Assembly (NCBI RefSeq): GCF_047496725.1
Contig: NC_132985.1
Span: forward strand, 4,796,001-4,860,000
Reading direction: 5' to 3'
DNA length: 64,000 nt
Source: Anoplolepis gracilipes
Lineage: Eukaryota; Arthropoda; Insecta; Hymenoptera; Formicidae
Of the stretch, positions 38,001-52,000 are shown piece after piece. The notes beneath the pieces were generated by a model. That model was not told where the DNA came from, ran no database searches, and saw only the letters and a program-made list of their open reading frames with translations. The position numbers and the translations under genes are program-made. Numbering within the stretch: the stretch's first letter is position 1; each line of letters begins with the position of its first letter.

Positions 38001-38119
38001 TGTTTTAAAGACTCCAAAAGTGATTGCTTTTGCTGATATGTGAAACTATGGATTTGATAAATTAATAATTATTTAGATTATTTATATTTATTTTCTTGTC
38101 ATATTGATATTATTCAAAA

Positions 38120-38292
38120 TCAGCATAATTTCTTATTTTTTTTCTTTAAAGTATAATAGCATATTCCATATTTTTTTGCAATTTGCAGCATTGTTCCCCT
38201 TTTACATTGTGTTTTTTTATCATCATTTGTTGCTGCTTCGAATAGTGATTTTTCTTTAAAAATTTTATTTTTGATTCTATCATAAACTTTTC
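38120..38292 (-). pseudogene. Possible transposase helix-turn-helix remnant
   Basis: A minus-strand frame of about 55 codons ending at the TGA at 38120-38122 contains GTMLQIAKKYGICYYTLKKK. This resembles the Psq/CENP-B-type helix-turn-helix of pogo-like transposases, where a K-A-A-K-K-Y-G-I core is followed by S-T-L and basic residues. The frame is closed upstream by double TGA codons and no catalytic region follows. The overlapping 73-codon frame (38146-38367) reads as low-complexity Lys/Asn. The match is short and could be fortuitous. Confidence 0.2.
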
Positions 38293-40763
38293 ATCAATAT
38301 CTATTTGTATATTTTTCATGAGTATACTGCCGTTTAAAACGTTATTTACTTTTCTCTTGAACTTCACTCATTTCGAGATGAACATTAATCATTTCTCTAT
38401 ATACTTTTAGGCTAATAGAATCCATTAGAATAATCTACAAAAGAAAGCTAACATAAAAATAAAGGCATATTGCATAATTATGGGTAAGCAAAGTGCAATA
38501 TCGCAAAATTTAAGATTGTATGTATAATCACAATTTTCGCCTCACCTTGATCAAACCTCTCAACTGTATGATTTTATTTATAGAAACTAGGTAATACATA
38601 TTTTTTTAAATTACGTATATTAAAATACTAAAAACACAAAAATATTAAAAGCTTTCTAAATATTCTCTTTAAAAGATTGAAAACACAAAAGGTGATATAA
38701 TACTTACAGAAGCAAACAGTAAATATTATTTAGACAAATTTCTTTTTACAATTAAGATACTCTATATGTATTTCATCTGACTGTATAGAAACAACAATTA
38801 GAAGCAATGTCATAAAGTGACCAAATTTAAAACTGCATTATATTAGAAAAATAATTAAATTTAATTAAATTAAATTTCGTTTATCAATTAATATTTGAAC
38901 GATAGCTTTATTAATATGAAAGACATTACATATATATTATTTGGATTATTTATTGAAAACTAAATGAAACTTTCACAAAAATTATAATATTCTTAAATCA
39001 TTATCTTTATATAAAAGAATTATATCTTACGTCAAATAAAATTATTAAAAGATGTAGACGCAATATGCAGTTTTCGAATTTATATTTAATTTATTTATCT
39101 CGTGTGATGACGTTTAAGAGATAATAAAATGTAATGTACTGGTCATTGAAAAGTATAAACAAAGATAAATTGCCAAGTGCAGGTTGTATTTTAATACTCT
39201 TGTAGAACGATGCAAATGTTTTTGTATAAATGTACATATGTAAATATAATTTACAAGCACGAAATATTTAATATCCTAATATTCTTTTTTTTTATTGTAA
39301 CTCTCAGGGTTAATAGCATACATCGGACATATACTCACATTATTTTATTCGCGCAATTTAAAATGATCATGTAAGTAAGTGATCAGTTACGTGTATATAG
39401 ATAACAGTCGCTAATAAATGCTCATAAACGGTGAATAATATGAGAGCGAGGGAATATTAGCGAAACGTGCAACAATTTCAAGTGCACTCGAATAAATGAA
39501 TGCGCAATTCGAGTGGAAGTTGAACTGCGGACTTCAGTGTTCATTATCGCAGCATTGCGTAGACTTATTTGCGTATAGATCTTTGTGGCAAATTAATTGC
39601 ATAATATTCAATCGGATGAAAGTCCCTTGCATAAGTAAGCGAGCTCCGTCGATTTCTCCAAAGTTTGATACAGAGGTAAACGTCACGATGTTTTCTTTTC
39701 ACGTGTAATTTTTTTAAGCAAATAAATTATGTGAAGTTTTCTTTACGTTGCAATTTTTTGTAATTTGCCAATCGATTTATTTGAGGAAATTGATAATACG
39801 ATTTTTAAATTCGAAATATAAATATATAAATTTTCATTGACGATGATAATTTTATCGTTGGATGTAGGCATAATCAGTTGCTATAAAATTCTGATTTTAT
39901 ATTTCTCCATTGGTAATAATCAGACGAACGTGATAAATATTTGCGGAATAGTCAGATGCAATGTAGATCGTAAGTATTTATTGCGATAATATTTTTGATA
40001 TTTTATCTTTATAAACGCAGGTAGCAAATTGCCTTTATCGTTTTAATTTAGATTTTCGTAAGCGATATTTATGCTATCATTCGTCAGAAATTGTCGCCTC
40101 TGCCTGGTTGCTATTATTAATGTTATGCTTCATATACAGACGAATTACGAGGAGCAAAGTGCAACGTCAGATCTGTTATTATTGTATATCGATCGATCGA
40201 CCGAGATAAATCAGACTTACGATTCACCGATACATATTGCTTATTCTGTCTCTCGAAAGAAAGACCGCCTGATTCGGTGATTATCCGTTGCTGATTGGAT
40301 TCTTAAGAGACACTCAAAATTTTTGCCCCCCGGTGGAATATTTCGTCATTAACAGCATGCAAATTGCTTATCCCTGATAAGCCCCCCATTATAAGCCTTT
40401 TACATCGTTACAGTTGTTGTACTTGCATGCCACTGATCTTGTAATCATCGGGATAATAACAGCAGTAATCGTGCGTGTGATCGCCATACCACTTATTTAC
40501 GCTCAAATTAATAGTCATTAGTTTATAATTATTTTATGAATATTAATTCTCTTTTACAATCAGTTGCCGATTAAAATTCTTCAAGCAAACTTGCTTTTCT
40601 CGCTTTCCCACCACGTTATTACCGTTGTGAGGTCACTGGGGAATTCGACAAATTTAACGGTTGAAAACGGGCGTGACAAGTGCGTGCGCCCTGCGCCTGG
40701 GAAGGGGCGTCTCGCGAGGTTTCTTTTCGTTCGTATAGATCGCAAGGTGTCTGGCATCGGTGA

Positions 40764-40800
40764 TGGTGGTGGTGGTGGTGGTGGCGGCGGCAGCGGCGGT
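40764..40800 (+). repeat. (GGT/GGC)n trinucleotide repeat
   Basis: About 12 tandem GGY triplets; encodes poly-Gly (+) or poly-Pro (-) in spurious frames. Confidence 0.9.
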
Positions 40801-43800
40801 TCCTTCGCGGCCATCGAATTAATAGACCATCTGCTCTTCCCTGCCTTCTTTAAGGAAGTCAATGTTTAGGAAGTCCATGGGAAGCGGCGACAACGGAAAG
40901 ACCCATAAAGCGAGAACCAGGAGAGGACATGGGAACGGACCCTCGCAAGGAAGTCGAACGGTCCTACGTCCCCCTTCACCTTCTGTCCGCAAAGTGGACG
41001 CGGGGGCGTGAGTGTGAGCTCGTCCTTGTCGATGTACTCGAACGATTGCGCGATTAAGAATTGACATAACAATAATAATGAACATTATGCGTTACGTATA
41101 TCTTGGAGGCAACATGTTTAATTCTTTTGTGAGAAGTAAAATAATATTTAACTTAGAATTTATAAATTACTCTCTAATATTAACTTGCTTAATTTGGATT
41201 AATTTATTTATTTATAAAAAAGAAAGATACCAATATATATATATTAATATTGAGAAACATTTACTATCAAATTTAAATTAATAGAAATTTATATATAAAT
41301 TATTAAATTTATTAATTTAATAATAAACTTAATTTAAATAAAAATTAATAAATTTATTAAATTTGTGTTAATTCAAAATTGATATTAAGGAGATCCAAAA
41401 TTATAGACAGCAGAATATGAATTACAGATTTTGAAAATCTTTTTTTTGGCTACGAGGATTGATAAATCCTTCTCCACAATTAAAGTACTTTTATAAAAAC
41501 AATATGCGGAGGGTAATAATTTTATATAAAAATGATAAAAATTTGAAAAATGACAGTTTCTTCGTAACAATATTTATTTAATATAAAAAGTTCTACGGTA
41601 TGTCCGGGCAAGAGATATAGCGCCCGCGTTTGGAATAATATAAGAGAATATTAGTAAACTTTTAGATATGACTTTAGAAGCCTAGCAAAAAAGATTTTTA
41701 AAATTTGTCAAAAATTGCTCCCGTGCATCGGCGAGTGTGCGAGATTAAAACGTAAACTCAGACGTCCTATTTTATTTTATGTGTATAAATTGCAACTTTT
41801 ATATTAAGCAAATACATATATTGTTATATTAATTAAATTTTGGTCGGTAGTATAGAACAGATTTTTTTTGGATCCCCTTAAATGCTTATAAATATCGAGA
41901 TATATGTAATGTCACAGTATCTTTCTCTTCTTTATTTTATTTTTTATTTGTTTTCTTGTCTGCGAAATACGACCTAATTTGTAAAATGTGACAGAAAAGG
42001 AACGTGCGTACGTTTCATATGTCTACACAACTGCGACTGCGAACAGAGTACGCAGAGACTGGCGAGCTTGTTTGTGTTTTTCTGATCTCACGGCTTTTTC
42101 ATCCTTGGTACCCTCCACGGAGCATTCGATATGGGAAAGAATGTCGTCGATCGGGTATGTACACGCGATGATGGACAGAGGGGAATACTTCTCGTTGGGG
42201 CGAGAAATTAACCATAAATTTCTGTGACACTTATCACCGTCGAGAAAATTTTTCTTTTGATCAAACATTGGATAACAATTATTGAGAAAAGATTAATCAG
42301 TCATGTCTCTTGTATTAGAAAACCTATTCTGATTTATTCAAGTGCCGAAAAGTTTAGCATGTCTCCTGATCTATTGTTAAATCCGAGTACGATAAAGTAT
42401 TGATTTTTATTATTGATTTGTGTTACCGTATATCTTTTGTTACACAGTATATATAGTAGGTATTACAACTGTACAAATATTTATCGAAAATACCACCGTA
42501 ATCGTGTGTCAAGACGTGGTATTTTCGATGGCTAGAAATCTATCAAGAAGATTATATATATCTTTCTTAGTTTACATTTACGAGATTATAAGATTTAAGT
42601 TTATTACAGTCAAAAATCAATCTACCTAAATTGACTCATTGTCTCAAATAATATAAAGATGATAAGATATAAATATAGTTGCTTATTATAGTTGCTGATT
42701 ATCGTTAGAGATTCCAGGTACACTTGATCTCGGTCATACTTGATAACTTTCAAATAAAGCCTATTGAAAAATTTGAACATGCGCGTGAAGGAATTCGTAT
42801 CGCGGTGAACGGAAGACATCATCTTCTTCCTTTTTTAATCTATCAGTCGCGCAGCGACGGCGAGAGACCATGTTGCCGGCAGAACAAGATTAATAAATCC
42901 GAAGGGCTGCCGCTCGCCTGGTAACAATAACGAAACACCTTTTATGCACGCGTGGATTCCACCTTTTCCTCCTCCACGGCCGCCACCACAACCGCCATCT
43001 CCTCCCGTCTCGCTCCATCCACGTGAGCTTCTTCACATTCACCTGCTGCTATTCGAAGATCAGCTGCCCTAACCGCCACCTTGGCAGCACCTTGCCCGCC
43101 TCACTGTCCTCGTTCAACTCCGCCGCCACAGACGGACTCTTCTTTCGAATCTTCTTATCCTTCTTCCGCTATATCTCTTCTGATTCTCCTCTCATCTCTT
43201 CTTCTTCTTCTTCGCATCCTCTTCGTTCTCCATCGGGTTGCGCGCGAGGCCGTCTTCCTTCGTCTCTTCTCATTTGCTCCGTTCTACTCCCCGTCTCCTT
43301 TATCTCTCGCCAGCACTTCGGCTTCTTCTTCGTGGCTGTCTCCCCGGGGCAACCGCACACACACGCCCAGGATTTTTTCAAAAAAATCCAGCTTCGCCGA
43401 TCTTTTATGGGGGTCCGTTCGCTCGTCGCTATTCCCGGAGTGCCGAGTGCGCGCATTTTGCCGCAGCTTGCGCACTTGTGACACGCATATTCCATTTCCG
43501 AGGCGAGAGGCGAGTGTGGTCGGTGTGGCTGCTGGCCTTGCTTGTAATTAATCGCTTTAGAGGATATATACCCTAGGTACCTACCTATATTATAACGAGG
43601 TTTTATTATATTATATTTACGTAGCGTAATCGGCCGCTCGATTATCGTCAATTTATCACCCGTCTCCGCAACAGGTGGTTATATTCCACCGCGTATTATG
43701 TACCCACTGAATTTCCTATTCATCTACGCTTTTTATGTTTGTTTTACGCCTCTCGCGCACCGCAGTTCCTTAGTCGCCAGTGGACAGTTATCGGGAGAAA

Positions 43801-44231
43801 GTAAGTGTCAATTCCCAAGTGTTAGCGAGAGTATTTTTCCTTTTTTTTTTTTTTTTTTTTTTTTTCTTTTCAACGATATCGAGCGTGAATTGCGTTACGC
43901 AATGGTAATGTCAACGTGGTAAGGACCATAAAATGTTTTGACAGAATTTATTCGTTATGCAGCAGGTGAGGCGAGAGCCGATCCTCGGGCCTCCAAGTTT
44001 TATACGAGGGGATTATTCATCTGCGGCTCCACGAGCGATCGACACGCGTATGCGCGCGCGCGAGCGCAAATGTGCGTGTTTCGCGTAATTTAGATAATAC
44101 GCTCGGGTATACGTGTTACTTTCTTCATGCTGTAACTTACTTTATAATACACGCGTCCATCGCCGATAAGGAAAATCGCGTCTGATTCCCTTCATAAAAT
44201 CGTTAATAATTTCGCGCAAATAAGCTTTTCG

Positions 44232-44580
44232 AAATTATTTAATAAATGTTCATGAATAGTTACGTTAATTTCATCCAATCAGAATCTAATTTGATTCTAA
44301 TGAAATTAGAGTAGCGTAGATATCATTATTATCTGTATAAATTTTTTTTTAATAAACTCTTTAAAGAGTAGCTTTTTAAATAAAATACAATATAAAACAG
44401 AAATTATTTAATAAATGTTCGTGAATGCAGTGAATAGTTACGTTAATTTCATCCAATCAGAATCTAATTTGATTCTAATGAAATTAGAGTAGTTTAGATA
44501 TCATTATTATCTGTATAAAATTTTTTTTTAATAAACTCTTTAAAAAGAAGCTTTTCAAATAAAATACAATATAAAACAGA
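44232..44580 (+). repeat. Tandem duplication, two units of ~170-180 bp
   Basis: Unit 1 (44232-44400) and unit 2 (44401-44580) are highly similar. Unit 2 carries about 9 extra bases near its start. Each unit contains a nested palindrome: TAATTTCAT (44266-44274), AGAATC (44281-44286), GATTCT (44293-44298), ATGAAATTA (44300-44308) in unit 1, and the same set at about 44444-44486 in unit 2. No ORF. Confidence 0.85.
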
Positions 44581-45572
44581 AATAATATATAAAATTTTTT
44601 TCTCGTAATATATTCTTCATTTGCTTTGGAAACGCAAGAGCAAAATGCGACATGTGTTTGATAAACGAACAATGTAGTTAATGCATGTTTTATGATAAAA
44701 AATTGCAATATGTGAAAATAAAAATTCTGTGATGACGTAAGAATGAAAAATCATCCGGGACAACGCATAGTAACTTTGAAAATCGATTCGAGATGTTTAA
44801 TGTCACGTATCTTTAAAATGCGCTTATCCTTATTCTCGGCATTTAAAGCCATATCGTTTGTGGAATGCACGCAAGAAATCCAGTTTGGCATTCCTTGGTC
44901 GCTTCGATGGATATGCCAAGTCAAGTAGAACGAATCCCGACGTGGCGTTGCTTAATGAAATTCAAACAGGGTCCTGCGGAGCGTATCGGTTACGTTTCCA
45001 CCCCCAATGTCTTGCTCGGCCTCTCGGAAAAAGGGTTGGCGCCCCATTTCTTTCCCACGCGTCAGTGAGAATCTCGATTACGGCAGCGGACCACAAGCGG
45101 CATTGGTTTTAGGATCAGGAGAAGAACCCTCATAGATTAACGAGACCAAAAGCCCGACAGAATAGAAATAATGCAAATAAAAATGTCATACATCAAGCCT
45201 TTATTTCATTTGAAATTTGCAATATATATATCCTTTAATGATATCAATATTTATTATATATTATTATAATAATATATTTTTTATATATTTTATATATATT
45301 ATTACAATAGATATAATATATATGTTATTATATTTATTATACTTTGATAAATTGTCAAATTTTTTATATTCTATTCGCAATTTACCTTATCACTTTTATC
45401 TTTATGCAGAGATTACGCTTGTAGTTTTCTAGTCAGGTCTCGATTGAAAATTCAGATAGCAAGATAAATCGATAACCATTAGAATCATTAGGCAAGCGGG
45501 CGCATTTGGCTTAACCATTACCGATCGATCTTTTCTTTCCGGACGAAAAGCCTTCTGTTCCCCATCGTGTAA

Positions 45573-45616
45573 AAGAAGAAGAAGAAGAAGAAGAAGAAGA
45601 AGAAGAAGAAGAAGAA
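45573..45616 (+). repeat. (GAA)n trinucleotide repeat
   Basis: About 14 GAA triplets. A second GAA tract lies at 47631-47657. Confidence 0.95.
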
Positions 45617-45837
45617 AGAGTAGTCCACCACACACTGTGGGAGATCGCGTACGCAGGGTGCAGGGTCGGCCGTGAGAGGAAGCCTGCGCAAGGCGAGCGA
45701 GAAGAGGACGAGGAGAATCACCTGCGGTGCACCTGCTGTGCAGGGGGCTCCTCCGGTCCCGTATTAAAAGTGTATCAGCCGCGCTCCCCCCTTTTCCTCC
45801 ACGTCCTCATCGTTGCTCCACCGCGTCCTCCTCCGCT

Positions 45838-45839
<2 letters not shown>

Positions 45840-45877
<38 letters not shown>
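45840..45877 (+). repeat. (TA)n microsatellite
   Basis: About 38 bp of uninterrupted TA dinucleotides inside a GC-richer island. Confidence 0.95.
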
Positions 45878-45884
<7 letters not shown>

Positions 45885-48291
45885 ATACTCCTCCACACGC
45901 CACACGGAATACCTGATGGCCCTTTGCACGATAATTGCCCTTCAACCGTCTCTCGTCTTTCGCCTTTGGTGGAAACGATTCGGCCGCGCGTGCGCGCGCG
46001 TTCTTGCAAATTGTCAGCCGTTAGCGATCGTTTCGAGAAATATTGTTAAGGCATAAAATATACATAATTATATGCATTATATAGAGGAGGAAAAATTTAA
46101 TTATTGAAAAAAAAAAGATATCGTATAATAATAATGTTGATGTATATTTTTAGATGCTGAAAAATCCTACAGCGATAAAGAGTGCGACTGCAAAAAATTA
46201 TTGTAAAAATGCGAAGCGTCACCTAAGGGTTGAGAACATTTAATGGACACATAACACGGACGATACAGTTTTGAGTGTTTTTTCGATCACCCTTTCCTTC
46301 GTTCACTTCAATGCTGCCGCTACGAGATGGCCATTGGCCAGTTTGAAAATTGCCTTCGCAACCGACGTTGTCTGAGCGCGTGCTGTATCAGGCTGTGGAG
46401 GAGGCTAATAGCGTATGATTGCCAAGCTTTTGCCTGATGAAAGAAACAATTTCGCCGCCTTTTTCAATGACTTTGACGGCAGAACATTCTCGTTTGGTCA
46501 TAACGTCCTTCACAAAAGCGTGATGGCATTTATGCAGAATGCGCCGATTGAAACTCGTGCACAAAAGAATGTTTCTTGAAGAAGGAAGATCCTCGAGAGA
46601 GCCAAAAAAAAAATCTCTTCCGTTTTGAAAAAAAATATCGCCTTAAATAAAAAAAACTTCTAAACATGTGTTTCTTTCTCGAGACATTTGTATGTGCATA
46701 CGTCAAAAAGGGTTTGACGATCACTTCTCCAGACTCGATTTCCATCCGTAACTTTATTCTCTTGACACATTTCCTCTTCTCTTCTACCTTATTACTTCCT
46801 GTTTCTACTCTCGTCTCCTAAGGAGATCGCATCAATTTGCCTCTCCTTCTAACGGTCTCCAAGACGTTCTCGCGGTCGCACTCGTTCGCGACGGGCAGCA
46901 GGAGTAGCAACCAACCAACGGCCAACAGGTGTATAGCAGGTGCACACCCCGAGCGCCTTGAGGAGTGCGCTGCGGATAGCTAAAAAGTTTCACGTCTACC
47001 TGAAGGTCCCATGCGAGAAGCCGGCGACTTTCAACCGTCGTTTTCGACGGAGCGCCACCACCCTCCGGCGTTCCCACCCCACGAAGGTGCACTTATGAAA
47101 CATCGACGTATGCACTTTTCTCCACTCGATTTTCAAGAGAAAAGACGTGAAATGCTATAAACTTGGGTAACCAATTATCACAAAATTTCCCTCAATCATA
47201 TATAATACGCGAGGTATTATTTTAATCAATAATGACAAAGCTATTATTAACTTTATGATAAACTGTCCTTCGAAATATATAATTATAAAGCTTGACATAA
47301 CAGAATCGTAACGTTACATTAAAACAAACCGTTTGTACCATGAGAAATATGCGATATAATAAATATTACATAGAATTCAACGCAGTAATAAACAAAGAGA
47401 TGGAGACAGTAATGAAAATATAGATAGATAACAACAAGAGAAAAAAAAATAAAAAAAGCATCCAGGAAGAAGAAGGTGAAGTTGAAAGAGATCACGAATA
47501 GAGAAGAGTGTTACAACGGAGGCAATTTAAGAAAAACAAGAAAAAGAACGTAAAAAAAAGATCGAAGCGGAACAAGAACATAAAGGGCGGAACAAGAGGA
47601 AGAAGAAAAAAAAGACAATGAAGTAGAAATAGAAGAAGAAGAAGAAGAAGAAGAAGAGAATGGAAACGGAGCGGGAACAATACAAGTGCACGGAGGAAGC
47701 ACCTGCGTCTTATTATCGATCATCTATCGATCGTTCCCTCTATACTCGTTGCCTACCCTTCGGAATCACTATTCGGCGGTACGTTCTCGACCGTTAAAAA
47801 CCCACCCTGTCGTGGTGGAAGCGTCAGGTGCTTCTTCCTGGACGGCAAGTGCAGGCGGCACAAGTGCCTTTTCGATTTAATGACACGTTGTCCCACACGT
47901 GCATGGACAGGCACGTACACATTCATATGCGCGAGCACCTTTTACCTTCCTTGAGGTCCTTCCGAATTTCCGTTGGCCGTGGCCACACGTGGCACTTCTA
48001 AGCTGTTTAAAGAAAGAACAAGACAAAGAGAGAGAAAGAGAGAGAGTCGCGCGACTTTCACGCGCGAAATTATACGTCGTCGATAAGTCTCGATCTTTTA
48101 TTACGACTTTCCTGTAAACGGGACAGTATCGATAAAAGTTTCGAGATAAGAGATTATCGGTTTTTGACAGACACGAGTGACCGACATCGTCGAGAGGAAA
48201 GAACGATAGAGTCCGTTTTATTTCGAAACATGCCACATTTTCTTACTTATCGAAATTCAATTGAGTTAATGATCGCACCTGTACGTGCCTC

Positions 48292-48320
48292 ACTCTCTCT
48301 CTCTCTCTCTCTCCTCTCTC
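48292..48320 (+). repeat. (CT)n microsatellite
   Basis: About 28 bp of CT dinucleotides with one interruption. Confidence 0.9.
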
Positions 48321-49009
48321 TGCCGGAACATCGTCGACATTCTGGCAGCTGTAACGTACATAAGGGACCAACGTGTATCTCTCCTACCGGTTGCTTGGCG
48401 ATGGTACGTATACGCGTGTACGTACAGGTGCGGAATGCACGATCACACGAGACACCCGCTCCACCTTCTTTTCCTTTTCTTGTGCACAAGCTTCTCTTTG
48501 CCTTTGTCGCGGTTTTTTATTCCGTCCCTTAGCGACACGAGAGCGCAGATTCTATAATTATTCCGATTGCTACCTATACGCAAGATTGCGTCAGAGTTGC
48601 ATCAATAGAACTTGGTAATTTCCTACTAAAATTATAATTCGGTGATGCTTAGAAGGCAATTTTTTGCCCGACGTCGTGTCGCGCACATTGCTAACGAATT
48701 CGTCCGCTATGATTAGACGATTATTAGACGATTATTAGAGGCGAACGCAAGGACCCTTTAAATCGCCCGATGTCGCACAATATATAGGCTAACTTAACAC
48801 TTTCAGCCATCTGCTTCGTATCGGGCATATGCTATAAGGATAACATCGAAAATGATCCAGGTACGAGAACGAGAAAGGGAGGACAAGAGAGAAAGAGGGA
48901 GCAAAGTCGGTCCTCTAAACTCCCGACACTCGCTACCCGGCTGTCGGCGGTCACCTGTTGATTTACTTCAAAATCAAAATAATATCACGATAGCCACATT
49001 TTCTCAATG

Positions 49010-49011
<2 letters not shown>

Positions 49012-49045
<34 letters not shown>
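49012..49045 (+). repeat. (CT)n microsatellite
   Basis: About 32 bp of CT dinucleotides. Confidence 0.95.
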
Positions 49046-49046
<1 letters not shown>

Positions 49047-52000
49047 ATTGTGTGATATTGACGTTTTTCCGAGGAAACATAAATATCGCGGCGGCAGAAG
49101 TCGCGATCGCAAGATAGTCTACATTATCATATTGATGGAAAGATGTTTCCTGTTTATCTTCTTGTAGATGTATTGACTTCTTTCACGATATTTTTATAGC
49201 GCAAAGAATATTTTTTGAAAATCATTACAACAGAATTATGATAAAATAATTTATCGCGTGATATTTATATATAATTTATACATATAATAATAATATTATT
49301 GTTATATTATAATATTTATATAATAATTTAAATATTGTATATTCTCGAAGAGAACTATAATGATTGTAAGTGATAGCTTTTGTCGAAACATTAATTTTGT
49401 AATTTGTAAAATACTTTTCTCTTTCAATTCTTGCGACCTTTCATGCTCGTAAAAATAAGGATTATTTCGAAATTAATGATCTATCTTTTTATTCCTGTTT
49501 TGAGTTTATTTATATTATTTCATCTTTCCCGCGTTGCGTATGTGTTTGTATAAAGGCACTGATTTCCGCAGTAAATCTCGCTTTCATAATCGCTTTTGGA
49601 TTCCATTGTACATACCAGCGGAACCCCCGTGTGACGGACGCAACGTGGGGGTGCAATGGCAGAGAAGCGGAAGGAGGAGAGGAAGGTGTAGCTCGGCAGG
49701 ACACTCTCTCCAGGCAGGTCCTGATTTATGAACGAAATCTCGAGTAAACGCTCGTTTCCGCGCTCTGCTGGGCGTGAAATGGCTCCGGGCGCGTTCTCGT
49801 TGCAACCGAGGAAGGGAAAGGGGGGCATCCGCGACAGCCGAGCCGACTACGCGCGAAGTTCCGGTCCTGGTGGACCGGAAGTACCGGCTCATACCGCTCA
49901 ATGACGTTTATAATTTCACCCGACAATTGTTCGACATTTTTGTAGTATATTAAAACATTAACAGCAAATTATATTATTCCTCCATTATGTTAATAATATT
50001 TTAAAAAGCAATTGTAAGCGAGATTAAAAATTGAAAGATAACGTACGCGAACAACGTATTCTTTCTTATTTCCTTTCTTTTTAAATTAATCGCGATTATT
50101 CAATTAAAATATTACATGATTAATCGATGTATAAATATTTTGATAAACTTATGTAAAAATTGCTGTAGGAAAAGTAATATAATTATTATAAAAAATTATC
50201 TTTTAATGTAATATATTAAAAGTAGTATTGATAAAATAATTTGCCATTTATCAGTGATATAAAGGACATGAATGACGCGCTCTTCATTTTAATATCAACG
50301 ATATACATATTTACGTCTGTGTTAAATAACATAATTCTTGTGACTAGTACAAAAGATTGCATACCGTTCGAATTTTGGCTTCCACAGTGAAACCGGAAGC
50401 TCATTCCCCCACTACAATCAACAACATTCACATTCTCTCGGGGCCGTAGGCGCGGCCGATGACTCCGAAAACATCGGAATTAAAGGTTCACGCCGACTTT
50501 CCATTAGAAACAAAAATTCAAAATTACGGTCGTACATGTTATTCCGAGAACAGGTGAAATCTCTAATGGTTTCCTGCCATTTTACTTTCGGTTAGATAGC
50601 GTACTCTTCGTCTGTGTCTAAGGAAAATAGATGTATCATTTCAAACTCCGGAATTGAGAATTTAAAATAAATTTACACCTGCCGATATTTTCTAGAAAAT
50701 ATTTTTTATTAGATTATATTACACTTTTAATAATATTAATATTTAAACTTTTTTTTAAACAAATAAACTCTTTTTAAAATTAAGACAAAAATTGAGATCT
50801 GAGAATGGATTTCTGACATTTAAATAAACTAGAAAGTTACAGAAACATAATAGATAAAAAAACCACTTTCAGAAAATCTGAATTAAATAGATATTTAGTA
50901 TATAAATGTGAACAAGGGATGTACAAATTATTCTTCTGATAAATAAATTAAATAAATTCATATTAATTTTGTTACATATAACATTAAATTACTAAGAAAT
51001 AAAAATATGTCGATTTAGAAAACCCATATATTGACATTGAGGCTCTTCTCTATACAATATCGTGCTTGGAAACTAATTTAGACATTTATACTTATTAATT
51101 ATTTAATAATATTTAATTGCGAGATAAACGTGTTATTATTTTCGAGGAAAAAGTATGAATTTGTCATTTTATCCACCTTCATCTTCTCCGAACGGCTGTT
51201 TTCAACATCGTCCACGCTTACGTAAAGATAGCAGCGAACCATTTACCAAGGCGAGAGGTCGAAGATCGCCTTATAAATTAAGCTTTTATTGCAGTCGCCG
51301 CCGCAGACGAAAAGTTTTTTATTCATTCGATAGGGGTTCCCCTTCTGCTTTTCGATTTAACGAAAACGTTGAGAGGAAGGGGAAGAAGAAGAGAACGAGA
51401 TGACTTAAGGCAGAGAGAAGATTGAGGGGTTCCGGTGAAAGAAAGAAAAAGAGAGAGAGGGAGCTCGAGAAGGAAAGAAAGAGAAGAAAACCGTCTTATC
51501 TTCTTCCTCATGATTTTTGCTAATTAACCTCGCCGCAGGCACCGCTTGATTTTTGTTGCACGAGAAAAGATTAGCTCGTTGCTCCCGAAAGATATCGGCA
51601 AGGCTTCTCGAGATAGCGCTCGTATTCTTTTTTTCCCTTATCTAACGGGATCTCGGTATCTCATCGTTTATTTATCGAAATTAAATCGCTGACTCATCTC
51701 CTATAATTTATAAATATATATATATATATATTTCTTTTATGTAATAAATATTTTTAATTTTTTAAATAATAATTTTTTTTTATTTACATAACATATCTGA
51801 TTTTTTTATCATTCGATATATCTACATACATAGATGCATCGCATTGTAGTTTTTACAGGATAAAAAAGATAATTTCTCAGATTATCTTCAGAGTATCTCG
51901 TCTCTCGTCAGGATTGTCAAACGAAAGTTACATCCCTGATCCCAACGCGTTCCCTCGTCTCGGTGGGAGTTGCATATGCCATGTTTACAATTTGGATTTA

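Larger units (their letters stand above)
25690..38100. other. Gene-free stretch with GC islands and simple repeats
   Basis: GC-richer islands lie at about 26.3-28.9, 31.2-33.0 and 34.8-36.0 kb, separated by AT-rich DNA. No exon with convincing coding character or protein similarity was found. Long frames such as 31394-31977 and 35607-36029 derive from CT/GA tracts or overlap conflicting frames. Poly(T/A) runs occur at 33061-33079 and 36125-36144, TA runs at 29127-29140 and 30898-30916, and a CA/TA-rich stretch at about 32.63-32.73 kb. Confidence 0.5.

Noticed and set aside
40564..40869. 101-codon frame with poly-Gly
   Set aside because: Built around a GGY repeat; the opposite strand gives poly-Pro; no flanking domain.
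43023..43651. Five overlapping frames of 66-160 codons
   Set aside because: Mutually overlapping on both strands in a CT-rich GC island; none has domain-like sequence.
51155..51403. ATG-initiated 82-codon frame
   Set aside because: Basic low-complexity sequence without similarity, splice context or conserved motif.
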